Shown here piece by piece: positions 53,548 through 63,281 of a DNA stretch of 64,000 nt. Made by a program: the position numbers and the translations under genes. The stretch is from Parvibaculaceae bacterium PLY_AMNH_Bact1 (lineage in GTDB: Bacteria > Pseudomonadota > Alphaproteobacteria > Parvibaculales > Parvibaculaceae): NCBI GenBank assembly GCA_032881465.1, contig CP126168.1, positions 248,001-312,000 of the forward strand. Reading direction: 5' to 3'. Position 1 is the stretch's first letter; every line of letters starts with the position of its first letter. A model generated the notes under the pieces. That model saw only the letters and a program-made list of their open reading frames with translations, was not told the origin of the DNA and ran no database searches.

Positions 53548-55596
53548 CTAGGCTTCGCGAACAGCTTCTTCGGTCCAATAGCGAATTTTGTCCAGCAGTT
53601 GATCAATGGCGACAGGTTTTGCGAGATAGTCATTCATGCCAGCGTCAATGCACCGCTCGCGATCACCTGCCATGGCGCTTGCCGTGATTGCAATGATGGG
53701 CACACTGGCAATCTCTCCGCCGAGCTTGCGAATGCGTTTGGTGGCTTCGATGCCATCCATGTGGATCATCTGTACGTCCATGAGAACCAGATCATAAGGC
53801 AGTGACCTGGCCGCGCTCACAGCTTCCCGGCCATCACCAACCGTGTCGACGGTTACCGGATGTTTTTCAAGTGCACTCTGAATAAATTTCAGATTGGTTG
53901 GATTGTCATCAGCAAGAAGAATACGACACCCCGCGCCGTCACCGGATGGCCTCTTCGGCCTGGGCGCTTTCTTTTTGACCTTCTTGGGTGCAGTCGCCTC
54001 CGCTTTTGCCTTTGTAGGCATGCTTTCGAAGAAACGGTTGAGCGTGTTGATAAGGCGTCGCTGGCTTATAGGTTTGGGCGCGATGGCATCAAAACCCCAT
54101 TCCTCTGCCTGACTTGCCGTGGCAATGCCAGACGAGGAAAGAATGAGTTTCACAGGCTTAACGTCATCGTCTTCCTGAAGCTGTGCGGCCAGCTGGACAC
54201 CATCCATACCCGGCATCATATGGTCGATGATAATCGTCTCGAAGGGTTTGCCCTTTTCCTGTGCGGCAAGAATGGCATCACGGGCACCCATGGGATTGTC
54301 GATCGTCTCTACACGGCAACCATATGCCGCCAGCATAAGGCCGATAACCCGGAGGTTGACCTGATTGTCATCTACAACCAGCAATCTGCGTCCGCGCAGC
54401 GTCTGTGCATCTTCAGAGTCGAGGTAGCGCTCATCTCCGTCGTCTGCTTCCAGGACGATGCGGGCTCTAAATGTGCTGCCTTTGCCAACCTCGCTTTGAA
54501 CCTCAAGCGTTCCTTCCATCAGTTCGACAAGGTCGTGGCAGATGGAAAGGCCGAGGCCCGTGCCGCCAAACTCGCGTGTGGTCGAAACATCCGCCTGCGT
54601 AAAGCGCTCAAAAAGTTGAGCCTGTTGCTCAGCTGATATGCCCATGCCGGTATCGCTGACACTGAAAAGAATTGCGACCTTGTCGCCTGGAAGGCGATCT
54701 TCGAGGCGTACCTCAAGCGAGATACCGCCCTCCTCTGTAAACTTGATCGCATTGCCGATAAGGTTGACCAGGATCTGGCGGATGCGCCCCTGGTCCCCGA
54801 CCAGGGAGACGGGGATGTTCGGGTCGACATAGGAAGCAATCTCAAGGTCTTTCGACTGGGCGCGCACGGACATCAAGGCCATGACGCTGCGAATGAGCCT
54901 CTCAATATTAACTTCGGTTTCGTCGAGGTCGAGCGCGCCCGCTTCAATTTTCGAGACGTCCAGGACATCGTTCAGGATCGCAAGAAGAGACTCGCCGCTT
55001 TCAACAATGGTCTCGACATAATCCGACTGACGCTCATTAAGCTCCGTATCTTTGATGAGGCTGGCAAACCCCAGTACGGCGTTGAGAGGTGTGCGGATCT
55101 CATGGCTCATATTTGCAAGAAATTGAGACTTGGCGCGGGAGGCAGCCTCTGCCTCTTTCTTCATCTCTTTGAGCTCTTGCTGGCGCACCAACTCGTCCGT
55201 CATGTCGATGGACGTTCCCACCCAGCGCTCACCAGTCATTGGGCGATGAGTAATGAGGAGGGTGCGCCCGTCAGGCATAGCTGTTTTTAGAGGCTCGCCC
55301 TCCAGCAGCATATTGACCGCGGCTTCCGCAAGCTCCTCCAGGCCATCGTCTTCGGAGTATTTTGTGATGCTCACCAGAGATGCCAGCATTGCGTCCTTGA
55401 ATGTTCCGCCTGCTTCGATAACCCCGTACCAGTCTTTGAAGTCTGTTCGGGCTTGTGCATTGGCGTAGAGCACCCGGAATTCGCTGTCATAGATGGCAAA
55501 ACCATCATCCAGTGCCTCAATGGCCTCCGAAAACAGCGCCTCAATATCGCTGGCGCTCGCATCATTGGCGCTAGGCTTTCCTACAGCGTCGACCAT
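53548..55596 (-). CDS. Cytosolic hybrid sensor histidine kinase with two receiver domains
   Basis: A 682-residue signalling protein with no membrane helix. A PAS domain spans residues about 20-135, then a helical linker, a DHp domain with phospho-acceptor His165 in [12 protein letters not shown], and a HATPase domain with N-box NLIGNAIKF and G-boxes DTGMGIS and GGTGLGLSI. Two receivers follow: Asp458 in [12 protein letters not shown] and Asp607 in [13 protein letters not shown], with a Lys/Pro-rich linker between them (about 530-550). The ATG at 55596 follows GGGGAGTGAG. No cognate regulator gene or HPt is nearby. The PAS ligand and targets are unknown. Confidence 0.92.
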   Translation of the reverse strand: MVDAVGKPSANDASASDIEALFSEAIEALDDGFAIYDSEFRVLYANAQARTDFKDWYGVIEAGGTFKDAMLASLVSITKYSEDDGLEELAEAAVNMLLEGEPLKTAMPDGRTLLITHRPMTGERWVGTSIDMTDELVRQQELKEMKKEAEAASRAKSQFLANMSHEIRTPLNAVLGFASLIKDTELNERQSDYVETIVESGESLLAILNDVLDVSKIEAGALDLDETEVNIERLIRSVMALMSVRAQSKDLEIASYVDPNIPVSLVGDQGRIRQILVNLIGNAIKFTEEGGISLEVRLEDRLPGDKVAILFSVSDTGMGISAEQQAQLFERFTQADVSTTREFGGTGLGLSICHDLVELMEGTLEVQSEVGKGSTFRARIVLEADDGDERYLDSEDAQTLRGRRLLVVDDNQVNLRVIGLMLAAYGCRVETIDNPMGARDAILAAQEKGKPFETIIIDHMMPGMDGVQLAAQLQEDDDVKPVKLILSSSGIATASQAEEWGFDAIAPKPISQRRLINTLNRFFESMPTKAKAEATAPKKVKKKAPRPKRPSGDGAGCRILLADDNPTNLKFIQSALEKHPVTVDTVGDGREAVSAARSLPYDLVLMDVQMIHMDGIEATKRIRKLGGEIASVPIIAITASAMAGDRERCIDAGMNDYLAKPVAIDQLLDKIRYWTEEAVREA

Positions 55597-55742
55597 CTCA
55601 CTCCCCAAAAAAACACGGGTGTATTTAGTCAGTACAAGGTTAAAAAAGGTAAAACCAGATCTCTATTTGGCCTTCCAAAGTGGCTAAAAGCCCAGAGAAA
55701 CCGAATATTTCTCAGCATTCACGGTTTTCGCATGCTCCGCAG

Positions 55743-57731
55743 TCAGAGCAAATCTGAGTCGGAGATGATTTCGACCAAAGCGGGGCCATCGTGAGCCAGG
55801 GCCTCCTTGATGGCCTGAGCGAGCTCCGCCTTGTCTGTCACCTTTATGCCGTGTCCTCCACAAAGGCGCGCATAGGCAGCGAAGCTTGGATTGTGAAGCG
55901 TGGTCTGCCAGACGGGCCATTCGCCTGCTTTCTGCTCCTTTGAGATCTTTCCGAGCTCTGAATTGTTGAGCAGAATGTGGGTGATGTTCATGCCGTATTT
56001 CACCGCTGTGGTGAATTCCGCCATGTACTGCCCAAACCCGCCGTCGCCGGAAACCGAGACGACAGGGCGGTCCGCATATTCCGGGAAATCCTGAACAGCC
56101 GCCCAGGCCCCCATGGCAGCAGGGAACGAGAAGCCGATAGAACCTAGATATCCCGACATCAAGACGTCCTGTTCAGTGCATTCAAAGTAGCGCCCGAAAG
56201 AATAGGTATTGTTCCCAACATCAACGGCGATGACCGCATTTTGAGGTACCAAGTCTGTGAGGGAGGCAAAGATGCTGGCTGAGTTGAGGCCGTCACCCCT
56301 GTCATCCTGAGCACGGCTCTTCTTTTCATCGCGCCAGATCTTCCAACGTTCGGCGACCTCTCCCGTTTGGTCTTCTGCAGCAAGTGTTTTTGGCAGACCG
56401 GATTCAAACGCGGCGAGTGCGCGCCCGATGTCGCCAAGCATCGGACAATCAACAGGGTGTGTCTTCCCAAGATGCATCGGATCGAAGTCGACCTGCACAA
56501 TAGGCTTCGATTTTTCGATACCTGTATGGTCGGAGAATGAGCTTCCCAGCGCGATGAGCAGATCAGCCTCATTCATGAACCAGCTGGCAATCGGCGTGCC
56601 TGAGCGACCAAGTACTCCCGCACCACAAGGATGTTTGTCGGAGATCAGCCCTTTGGCCTTGAAGGTAGTAAGAACTGGCGCCTTGAGCCGATCGGCAAAG
56701 GCAATGACCGCATCCGACGCATCGCGTGCACCATAGCCAGCAATGATGACCGGGCGCTTGGCCTTTGAGATGAGGTCAATTGCTTGTGCAATGGAGGCGT
56801 CAGACGGCGTCACCGCCATGTCGCCGAGCCGTCCGTCAGGGCTTCCTGCTTCGACAGCATCATCAGCAGGGATGGTCTGAACATCATCAGGGAAGATGAG
56901 ATGGGACACATCTCGATTAACAAGCGCGCTGCGACAGGCAAGCGTCATCAGCTCAGCATGCTTGGAAGAGTGCAAAACTGTTTGGGAGAAATGGGCGACG
57001 CTTTCGAATGCCGACGCCAGATCGATCTCCTGGAAAGAGCCAGGTCCGAGCACCTGAACATTGACCTGTCCCGTCAGCGCAAGCGCTGGGGCCCGGTCGA
57101 CTTTGGCATCCCACAAACCCGTAAGAAGATTGGTGGCACCTGGACCTGCAATTGCAAGGCAGGCGGCAGGCTTGCCGGAGAGTTTTGCATATCCGGAGCA
57201 GGCGAAGGCGGCAGCACCTTCGTGGCGAATGCCAATATAGCCAAGCTCACCGTCACGCTCTTTCATGCGCAACGCTTCGGCCACGCCAAGATTGGAATGG
57301 CCCACCATGCCGAAAACCCGTTTGATGCCCCAATTGACCATCGTGTCGGCCATGACATGCGAGATCGTACGTGGGCTTTCGGGTTCGGCGGGCACTTCTA
57401 CATAAACCCCGTCGTCCCGCACATCGACTGGATACATTTGCTGGCCGGTATCTTCATGCCCACCAGGGGGCTTGCCGGTTAGTGGGTCGAAATCCCAGCC
57501 GTGCCAGGGACAGCGCAGCCAGCATTGCCCGTCAATGCCATCTTCAATGGAGCCTTCACCCAAAGGTCCACCTTGGTGGGGACAGCGATTGTCCATGGCA
57601 GCGTATTGACCGGAAAAATGGGTCATCGCGAGGGAGAGTGTGCCAGCCGTGACCGTCATAACGCGACCTTCGGCAAGGTCGTCGACTTCAGCCACTTTCA
57701 CCCAGCTTGTTTCGGAATTCTCAGCAGTCAT
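55743..57731 (-). CDS. Rieske-thiamine diphosphate-dependent enzyme fusion
   Basis: A 662-residue fusion. Residues 8-115 are a Rieske ferredoxin domain with Cys50, His52, Cys74 and His77 (CPHQGG, CPWHGWDF). Residues 122-662 are a full acetolactate synthase/pyruvate oxidase-like ThDP enzyme: catalytic Glu171 in GIRHEGAAAFACSGYA, a central domain, and the ThDP motif starting at GDG (562-564) and ending at NN (589-590). The sequence is continuous without frameshift. A [2Fe-2S] centre could carry electrons from the ThDP intermediate to an acceptor, as in a decarboxylase/oxidase; that is inference. It is a single gene divergent from the hydrolase at 57843. Confidence 0.88.
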   Translation of the reverse strand: MTAENSETSWVKVAEVDDLAEGRVMTVTAGTLSLAMTHFSGQYAAMDNRCPHQGGPLGEGSIEDGIDGQCWLRCPWHGWDFDPLTGKPPGGHEDTGQQMYPVDVRDDGVYVEVPAEPESPRTISHVMADTMVNWGIKRVFGMVGHSNLGVAEALRMKERDGELGYIGIRHEGAAAFACSGYAKLSGKPAACLAIAGPGATNLLTGLWDAKVDRAPALALTGQVNVQVLGPGSFQEIDLASAFESVAHFSQTVLHSSKHAELMTLACRSALVNRDVSHLIFPDDVQTIPADDAVEAGSPDGRLGDMAVTPSDASIAQAIDLISKAKRPVIIAGYGARDASDAVIAFADRLKAPVLTTFKAKGLISDKHPCGAGVLGRSGTPIASWFMNEADLLIALGSSFSDHTGIEKSKPIVQVDFDPMHLGKTHPVDCPMLGDIGRALAAFESGLPKTLAAEDQTGEVAERWKIWRDEKKSRAQDDRGDGLNSASIFASLTDLVPQNAVIAVDVGNNTYSFGRYFECTEQDVLMSGYLGSIGFSFPAAMGAWAAVQDFPEYADRPVVSVSGDGGFGQYMAEFTTAVKYGMNITHILLNNSELGKISKEQKAGEWPVWQTTLHNPSFAAYARLCGGHGIKVTDKAELAQAIKEALAHDGPALVEIISDSDLL

Positions 57732-57759
57732 GAATGCCTCCCAGCAACCTTATGTCCCC

Positions 57760-57777
57760 AGACACAATCTGGTGTCT
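57760..57777. promoter_or_regulatory. Inverted repeat in the divergent promoter
   Basis: AGACAC-AATCTG-GTGTCT with perfect 6-bp arms, 29 bp upstream of the Rieske-ThDP start and in the 111-bp gap shared with the hydrolase gene. Candidate operator only. Confidence 0.35.
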
Positions 57778-57842
57778 TGTCGGATCATTGGAGGGGATGT
57801 CAGTATGACCGTCAAATCACACTTACTCGGGAACGCGTTACT

Positions 57843-58721
57843 TTGACTTACGATCATTTCACATTACCGACATCGCCAAATGATCAGTGTCCGGTCGTTC
57901 ACCGCTGGCAGGGCGAAGAAAAGCCACGCGCCATTCTCATTGTCGCTCACGGTATGGGCGAGCACGCCCTGCGCTACGCACGACTTGCCGCTGCGATGAA
58001 CGCAGCTGGCTTCATTGTCTATGCCAACGACCACAGGGGGCATGGTGCAACCGTGCCCGATGCCTCAAAATTAGGCGAATATGGCGAAGCGGGCTGGCGC
58101 GGTCTTGTGGATGATGAAAAGGAGGTGATTGCACGTGCAAAAAAAGACTTCCCCGGATTGCCTGTTGTTTTGATGGGGCATTCAATGGGCTCTATGGTGG
58201 TGCAGCATCTGCTGACAGAAGCCAGTGACCTGGTCGATGCGGCCGCTTTGAGCGGAACGACAGCTGTGGACGTCATGGCCGCCGCTGTTGCTGATCCCGA
58301 AGCGAATGTTTTTGAAACTTTGAACGCGGCATTTGCGCCAACACGGACAGAGTCTGATTGGCTCAGCCGTGACGAGGCAGAGGTCGACAAATATGTCGCC
58401 GACCCCCTCTGTGGATTCACCGTATCAGATGCCGCCTCTGCCTCTTTGGGAGAGGCAGGCATCGCCTATTCAATGCCGGAAGCAATCAGCAAAGTGCGCA
58501 AAGACCTGCCTCTTTACATCTTCTCCGGAGATCTCGATCCGGTGGGCTTAAACGGTGAATTGGTTCGCCTTGTTGCAGAGCGATATCGCGATGCGGGGAT
58601 TCGAAATATAGATCTAAAGCTCTATAAAGACGCCCGCCACGAGCTGTTTAATGAGACGAATCGACAAGAAGTGACCACCGATTTTGTGGACTGGGCCAAA
58701 AAATCTGTCGGGTTAGGCTAA
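57843..58721 (+). CDS. Alpha/beta hydrolase, monoacylglycerol lipase-like
   Basis: A 292-residue serine hydrolase of the Hydrolase_4 group, which releases fatty acid from monoacylglycerol or lysophospholipid. The oxyanion region is VAHGMGEHALRY near residue 35, the nucleophile Ser114 is in MGHSMGSMV, the acid Asp is in IFSGDLDPVG and the His in DARHELFNE. The best start is TTG at 57843; the frame is open far upstream, but that part is antisense to the Rieske-ThDP gene and has no family likeness, and no in-frame ATG exists close by. It begins the neutral-lipid cluster. Confidence 0.87.
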   Translation: MTYDHFTLPTSPNDQCPVVHRWQGEEKPRAILIVAHGMGEHALRYARLAAAMNAAGFIVYANDHRGHGATVPDASKLGEYGEAGWRGLVDDEKEVIARAKKDFPGLPVVLMGHSMGSMVVQHLLTEASDLVDAAALSGTTAVDVMAAAVADPEANVFETLNAAFAPTRTESDWLSRDEAEVDKYVADPLCGFTVSDAASASLGEAGIAYSMPEAISKVRKDLPLYIFSGDLDPVGLNGELVRLVAERYRDAGIRNIDLKLYKDARHELFNETNRQEVTTDFVDWAKKSVGLG

Positions 58722-58939
58722 GAATTCTAATTTCCAGGCCCAGGGCCGGTAAACCGCAGAAATCCCCCCATTTTTGATAGGTATTTATTCCCGCAAGCAT
58801 GTGGTTTGGCGATGAACTGGGCGGTTTGATTAACATATTTGACGCGTAATTTACACGAAGCGTGCCAAATGGGGCTAGCATGCGCTCTATTCGCACTGCA
58901 CAATTGTTGCTGATGTAAACAGTCGGAGGCCCATTCCAG

Positions 58940-60403
58940 ATGAAGAACGCGCAAAAAAGGATGGACGACGCCACCAGTTATGCTGAGTGGAAAGAAGCGG
59001 CGCACGAGCACGACGTGCTTTCAGGTGCAGAAGACTGGAAGCGCCAGGAGCATTCTAGTCGCTATGACTATGCAACCATCCGCGAGCGTCTTCGGGAAAT
59101 CCGTAAAGCTCGCGACACAGGTGATGATCGCGCTCTGCTGTTTGCCCTAAATGAAGGCATTCACGGCAATCTGGGCGGCATGGGCAAGCCCTCGCTCTAT
59201 ACACAGTCCAAGATTGGCACCAAACGCCTCATCACTGACTATGTTGAAGAGGTGACACGCTCTCTTATTCACATTTCAAAAGTACGTTCCAACGTCATTA
59301 CCAAAGCTGAGAAGCTCGACTTTTTCCATAGAGCAAGCCATTGCTTCGGACGGTCGGCTCTGATGTTGAGCGGCGCTGGCGCGTTAGGGCCCTTCCATAT
59401 CGGTGTGATCAAAACGCTGGCGCAAGAAGGTTTGCTGCCGCGTGTGATTTCTGGATCAAGTGCCGGCGCTCTGACAGCAGCGGTGATCGGGACCCATTCT
59501 GACGAAGAGCTTGTTCCTTTCTTTGAAGCGGACATAGAGATTGAAGCGGCAATTGAAGAGGCGCATGTGACCTCGGTGCTGGGGTGGCGTGACCGCATCC
59601 AGACAGAGGATCTGCGCGAGATGGTTGAGGCCTGGATCCCAGACCTCACATTTGCCGAGGCGTTCCAGCTCACAGGTCGCCACATCAATGTCTCAGTCGC
59701 ACCCACCAAGAAGCTGCAGGCCTCACGTCTGCTGAACGCGATTACCTCGCCGAATGTGCTGGTGCGCGAAGCCGTGATGGCATCTTGCGCTGTGCCTGGC
59801 GTCTTTCCACCGGTCATGCTGATGGCGCGGGATGCTGATGGGGAAAAACAGCCTTATCTCTCAGACATGCGCTGGATTGATGGATCGGTCACCGATGACA
59901 TGCCGGCAAAACGCCTGGCGCGCCTCTATGGTGTGAACCACTTCATTGCAAGCCAGACCAATCCGATCATCCTGTGGACCATTCAAAACCCGAATGGTGA
60001 AAGTGGCCTGTTTGGCCATCTTTGGAATTTGGGCAGCAGGGCCACGAAGGAATGGTTCCGGGCTACCCGCAACTTCTCTGACCAGATGACCCGCAGTCTT
60101 CCGAGCGTGAACTCAGCGCTCAACATGTTCCACTCTGTGGCATTGCAGGAATATACGGCAGACATCAACATCATCCCGCGTCGTCGCTTCTGGGACCCGC
60201 GCAAACTCCTGGCCCCACTCGATCGCGAAGAGATGGAATACCTCATTGAAGAGGGGGAGGCCGCGACCTGGCCACAGGTGGAGATGATCCGCAATTGCAG
60301 CATGATCAGCCACACGCTGGACAATCTGTTGGAAGAAATCGAAGGCGACGTGGTTGGCCTCTATCGGCCGACGGCAACGCCAGTCGGGACGAAAGCCGCA
60401 TAA
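58940..60403 (+). CDS. Patatin-like phospholipase/triacylglycerol lipase with DUF3336
   Basis: A 487-residue lipid acyl hydrolase. The N-terminal 130 residues resemble the DUF3336 domain found in yeast Tgl3/Tgl4-type triacylglycerol lipases and their bacterial relatives. The patatin domain has the oxyanion stretch LSGAGALGPFHIGV near residue 143, the nucleophile Ser174 in SGSSAGAL, and the Asp314-Gly315 dyad in RWIDGSV. No signal peptide, so it acts in the cytosol or on storage granules. It is followed tail to tail by gpsA after 2 bp. Near a wax ester/TAG synthase, a role in mobilising storage lipid is likely. Confidence 0.9.
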   Translation: MKNAQKRMDDATSYAEWKEAAHEHDVLSGAEDWKRQEHSSRYDYATIRERLREIRKARDTGDDRALLFALNEGIHGNLGGMGKPSLYTQSKIGTKRLITDYVEEVTRSLIHISKVRSNVITKAEKLDFFHRASHCFGRSALMLSGAGALGPFHIGVIKTLAQEGLLPRVISGSSAGALTAAVIGTHSDEELVPFFEADIEIEAAIEEAHVTSVLGWRDRIQTEDLREMVEAWIPDLTFAEAFQLTGRHINVSVAPTKKLQASRLLNAITSPNVLVREAVMASCAVPGVFPPVMLMARDADGEKQPYLSDMRWIDGSVTDDMPAKRLARLYGVNHFIASQTNPIILWTIQNPNGESGLFGHLWNLGSRATKEWFRATRNFSDQMTRSLPSVNSALNMFHSVALQEYTADINIIPRRRFWDPRKLLAPLDREEMEYLIEEGEAATWPQVEMIRNCSMISHTLDNLLEEIEGDVVGLYRPTATPVGTKAA

Positions 60404-60405
60404 AG

Positions 60406-61449
60406 CTAACCCGGATCAGCTTCTGACCCGGCGGCCATTCTGAGCAAGCCGCGGAACGCCCGCTGCGGTGTTGAACCGTTCTGCACTACGTTGAAGACTT
60501 CTGCGGCAATCGGCATGGTGACGCCTGCCTCTTCGGCAATCTTCATAACCACCGGTGCACTCTTCACACCTTCGGCCACCATGTGCATCTCGTCGATGAT
60601 CTGCTCAAGCGACTGGCCTTTGCCGAGTTTTTCGCCCACATGACGGTTTCGACTTTGTGGACTGGTGCAGGTCGCGACCAGATCGCCCATCCCGGCCAGA
60701 CCTGCAAAAGTTTCCGCCCGGCCGCCGAGCGCTTCACCGAGCCGGGTGAGTTCGGCAAGGCCGCGGGTGATAACAGCCGCACGGGTATTGTCCCCGGCAC
60801 CTAATCCATCACCCATGCCGACCGCAATCGCGATGATGTTTTTTAAGGCGCCGCCCAGTTCGCAGCCAATCAGGTCGTTGTTCGTGTAGACCCTGAAAAG
60901 TCCTGACTGAAAGACTGACCGAAGTGAGTTGCAGACGGTCTCGTCTTCCATGGCAAGCACACTGGCGGCCGCTGACCCCGCCATTATCTCGCGTGCCAAG
61001 TTGGGACCGGTGAGGACGCCCGGCGGATGACCGGGCAGTACTTCAGAAATGATTTCGGTCATTCTTAATGATGTACCCTGCTCCAACCCTTTAGACAGGC
61101 TGATCACCGGAACCCATGGGCGGATGAAGGGTTTTGCATCTTCGAGCACTTTTCTGAATTGCTGGGAGGGTATCCCCATCACAATGACGTCTGCCTGGGC
61201 AACCGCTTCCTCAAGGGATGTTGTCGCGGTCAGGGTTTCCGGCAGTTTGGCATCTGGCAAGTACTTCTTGTTCGTATTGAGAACGTTAACTTCCGTGGCT
61301 GCATCAGGGTTCCGCAGCCAGAGCTTTGTCTCGGCATTGCGGACAACAAGTGCGGCAACGGTGGTGCCCCAGGACCCGCCCCCTAGCACGCTGACTTTGA
61401 GATGCATCGGGTTATTGCGCTCTTGGCGATTGCGGATCTGGTCGTTCAT
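60406..61449 (-). CDS. gpsA: Glycerol-3-phosphate dehydrogenase [NAD(P)+]
   Basis: Makes sn-glycerol-3-phosphate from dihydroxyacetone phosphate for phospholipid and triacylglycerol synthesis. The nucleotide motif VLGGGSWGTTVAAL is near residue 20, then VPVISLSKGLEQGT with the conserved Lys, LTGPNLAREI, and GGALKNIIAIAVGMGDGLGAGDNTRAAVITRGL with the catalytic Lys. I give the ATG at 61449, which follows GGGGAG at a long spacing; the ATG at 61407 is nearer the family N-terminus but lacks a ribosome site. It faces the patatin gene and is divergent from the wax ester synthase. Confidence 0.93.
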   Translation of the reverse strand: MNDQIRNRQERNNPMHLKVSVLGGGSWGTTVAALVVRNAETKLWLRNPDAATEVNVLNTNKKYLPDAKLPETLTATTSLEEAVAQADVIVMGIPSQQFRKVLEDAKPFIRPWVPVISLSKGLEQGTSLRMTEIISEVLPGHPPGVLTGPNLAREIMAGSAAASVLAMEDETVCNSLRSVFQSGLFRVYTNNDLIGCELGGALKNIIAIAVGMGDGLGAGDNTRAAVITRGLAELTRLGEALGGRAETFAGLAGMGDLVATCTSPQSRNRHVGEKLGKGQSLEQIIDEMHMVAEGVKSAPVVMKIAEEAGVTMPIAAEVFNVVQNGSTPQRAFRGLLRMAAGSEADPG

Positions 61450-61787
61450 ATGGATGGCGTCTCCCCTTACCAACTTGTTTTTAAGGATGTTAAGCGTAAG
61501 TCACGGGTTCTGCCAACCGAGGGAAGGCGGTCGGTGGCGGAAAAATGTCGTAAAAGCAGGAAGTTGGACTGACATAAGGTAAGTCTCTCTGTGTACGATC
61601 AAAGGCAAGACGGGCAAGCGATTGACGAATTGTCAGTTGTGGGGAGCTGATCTTGCCGGAGCATTTCCAGCTGAACGATTCAGCGCCAGGAAATGCGACG
61701 AAATAGAGATCTAGAGCGGTTGTCGTGTTTTCAATCATGCGAGAAGCGATCTAGCGAAGACAAGAACACGCCTGAAGGAAGGGCTCC
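61450..61787. other. Divergent intergenic region between gpsA and the wax ester synthase
   Basis: About 340 bp with no supported gene. It holds the palindrome at 61622-61636, and an AAGGAAGGGCTCC ribosome region before the wax ester synthase. Short open frames on the minus strand show no family likeness. Confidence 0.45.
61622..61636 (+). promoter_or_regulatory. Palindromic candidate operator before the wax ester synthase
   Basis: TTGACGAATTGTCAG matches the BVMO 1 site CTGACGTTTTGTCAG at 12 of 15 positions, with both TGAC and GTCA half-sites intact. It lies 152-166 bp upstream of the start codon, so it would be a distal site or mark a long leader. Confidence 0.4.
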
Positions 61788-63242
61788 ATGCGGCGCATAT
61801 CAAATACTGACGCTTCGTTTTTCTACGCAGACACGCAACGCACACCCAGCGTGGTGGGTGGGTTGATGATCTACGATCAATCAACCGCAGGTCGCGGAAA
61901 GGTTCGCTTTAAAGAGGTCCTTTCCTGGATAGAGGACCGTCTCCATCTCTGGGCACCTTTCACACAGCGCCTGGTGCGCGTGCCTTTTGATCTTGACCTG
62001 CCTTATTTGGCAGAAGATCCAAATTTCGATGTGGAGTTTCATGTCCGTCACCTGTCATTGCCGAAACCAGGCGATTGGCGTCAGCTTTGTATCCTCGCAT
62101 CGCGTCTTTATTCTCGCCCGCTGGACATGAACCGCCCGCTTTGGGAAGTGAATGTTATTGAAGGATTGGACAAGGTCGAGGGACTGCCAAAGGGAAGTTT
62201 CGCGGTTCTGGTAAAGCTTCATCACATGGTGGTCGACGGGATGGGGACCGTCTCGCTTTTGCAGGCGCTCCACTCAGAGAGCCAGACTGCAACGCGGCCG
62301 CGTGCACCCGTAAAAGAAGCTTCCAGCGCCAAGCCATTGCCAAGTGATATGGCGATGATCACAAAATCGCTGCCGTCGCTGGCCAGGCAGCCACTGACGA
62401 CAGCACAGTCGGCGCTCTCGCTGGTGAAGGGCGAATTAAAAGCCCGGCGGCTCAAGTCCGAAAACAACGTAGCAAGCGCGCCGTCGGCGCCCATGACGAG
62501 GTTTAACAAAGAAGTCTCGCCTTACCGCGTCTTTGAAGCGGTGGACTTCAAATTGGATGATTTCAGGCACATCAAAAAACTCGTGGAACGGGCCTCAGTA
62601 AATGATGTGGCCATTGCTGTTTGCGGGGGTGCAATGCGCCGCTATCTCGCCGCAACAAACGAGCTGCCAGAAGAGTCACTGGTCGCGATGTGTCCAATTT
62701 CTGTGCGGACGGCACCAGCAGGCATGGAAGCTGGCAACCAGATCACGGATATGACCGTTGCCATGGGGACAGACATTGCCGATCCCCTGCAACGGCTTCA
62801 GGCGGTGAAAATGCGTACCGATGATGCCAAGCAGTTGGCTCAGACCCGTGGCTCCGAAATGCTGGAAAGTGTGATGGGACTTGTCAGCCCCGCTACGGCA
62901 TCTTGGTTCTTCCGGTCAGCAGAAGGTATGAAGTGGATTTCCCGCATCAAGCCGGTCTGCAATACGTTTGTCTCGAACGTGCCCGGCATTCCCCATGACA
63001 TGTATTTCTCCGGCGCGAAGCTTGTCAGGTCTTATGGCCTGGCACCGCTGGGCGACGGCATGGGGATTTTCCACGCAATCACAGGATACCAAGATCAATT
63101 GTCGGTCTGTGTCACGGCCGACAGAGAAATGCTGCCTGATCCGTCCTTCTATGCGGAGTGCGTGCAGGCATCGTTTGACGAGTACAAAGCACTGGTTGAA
63201 GACGACGATGGGGAAGATCAAACAGTCGTCTATCTTGAATAG
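61788..63242 (+). CDS. Wax ester synthase/diacylglycerol acyltransferase
   Basis: A 484-residue WS/DGAT enzyme that joins acyl-CoA to a fatty alcohol or diacylglycerol, making storage wax ester or triacylglycerol. The catalytic HHMVVDG is at residues 145-151; the PLW motif (residues 117-119) precedes it, and later segments such as ISVRTAPAGMEAGNQI and VSNVPGIPHDMYFSGAKL match the family C-terminal domain. Length is normal. A GAAGGAAGGG ribosome site precedes the ATG. It is followed after 39 bp by a PlsB-type acyltransferase on the same strand, so the two form an operon. Confidence 0.93.
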   Translation: MRRISNTDASFFYADTQRTPSVVGGLMIYDQSTAGRGKVRFKEVLSWIEDRLHLWAPFTQRLVRVPFDLDLPYLAEDPNFDVEFHVRHLSLPKPGDWRQLCILASRLYSRPLDMNRPLWEVNVIEGLDKVEGLPKGSFAVLVKLHHMVVDGMGTVSLLQALHSESQTATRPRAPVKEASSAKPLPSDMAMITKSLPSLARQPLTTAQSALSLVKGELKARRLKSENNVASAPSAPMTRFNKEVSPYRVFEAVDFKLDDFRHIKKLVERASVNDVAIAVCGGAMRRYLAATNELPEESLVAMCPISVRTAPAGMEAGNQITDMTVAMGTDIADPLQRLQAVKMRTDDAKQLAQTRGSEMLESVMGLVSPATASWFFRSAEGMKWISRIKPVCNTFVSNVPGIPHDMYFSGAKLVRSYGLAPLGDGMGIFHAITGYQDQLSVCVTADREMLPDPSFYAECVQASFDEYKALVEDDDGEDQTVVYLE

Positions 63243-63281
63243 GGAGAGAGGTTTCCTGAAAGGAGACCTGGAGGAGAAAGC

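Noticed and set aside
57501-57842. N-terminal extension of the monoacylglycerol-lipase-like gene
   Set aside because: This stretch is antisense to the Rieske domain gene for most of its length and unlike the hydrolase family; the family match starts at the TTG at 57843.
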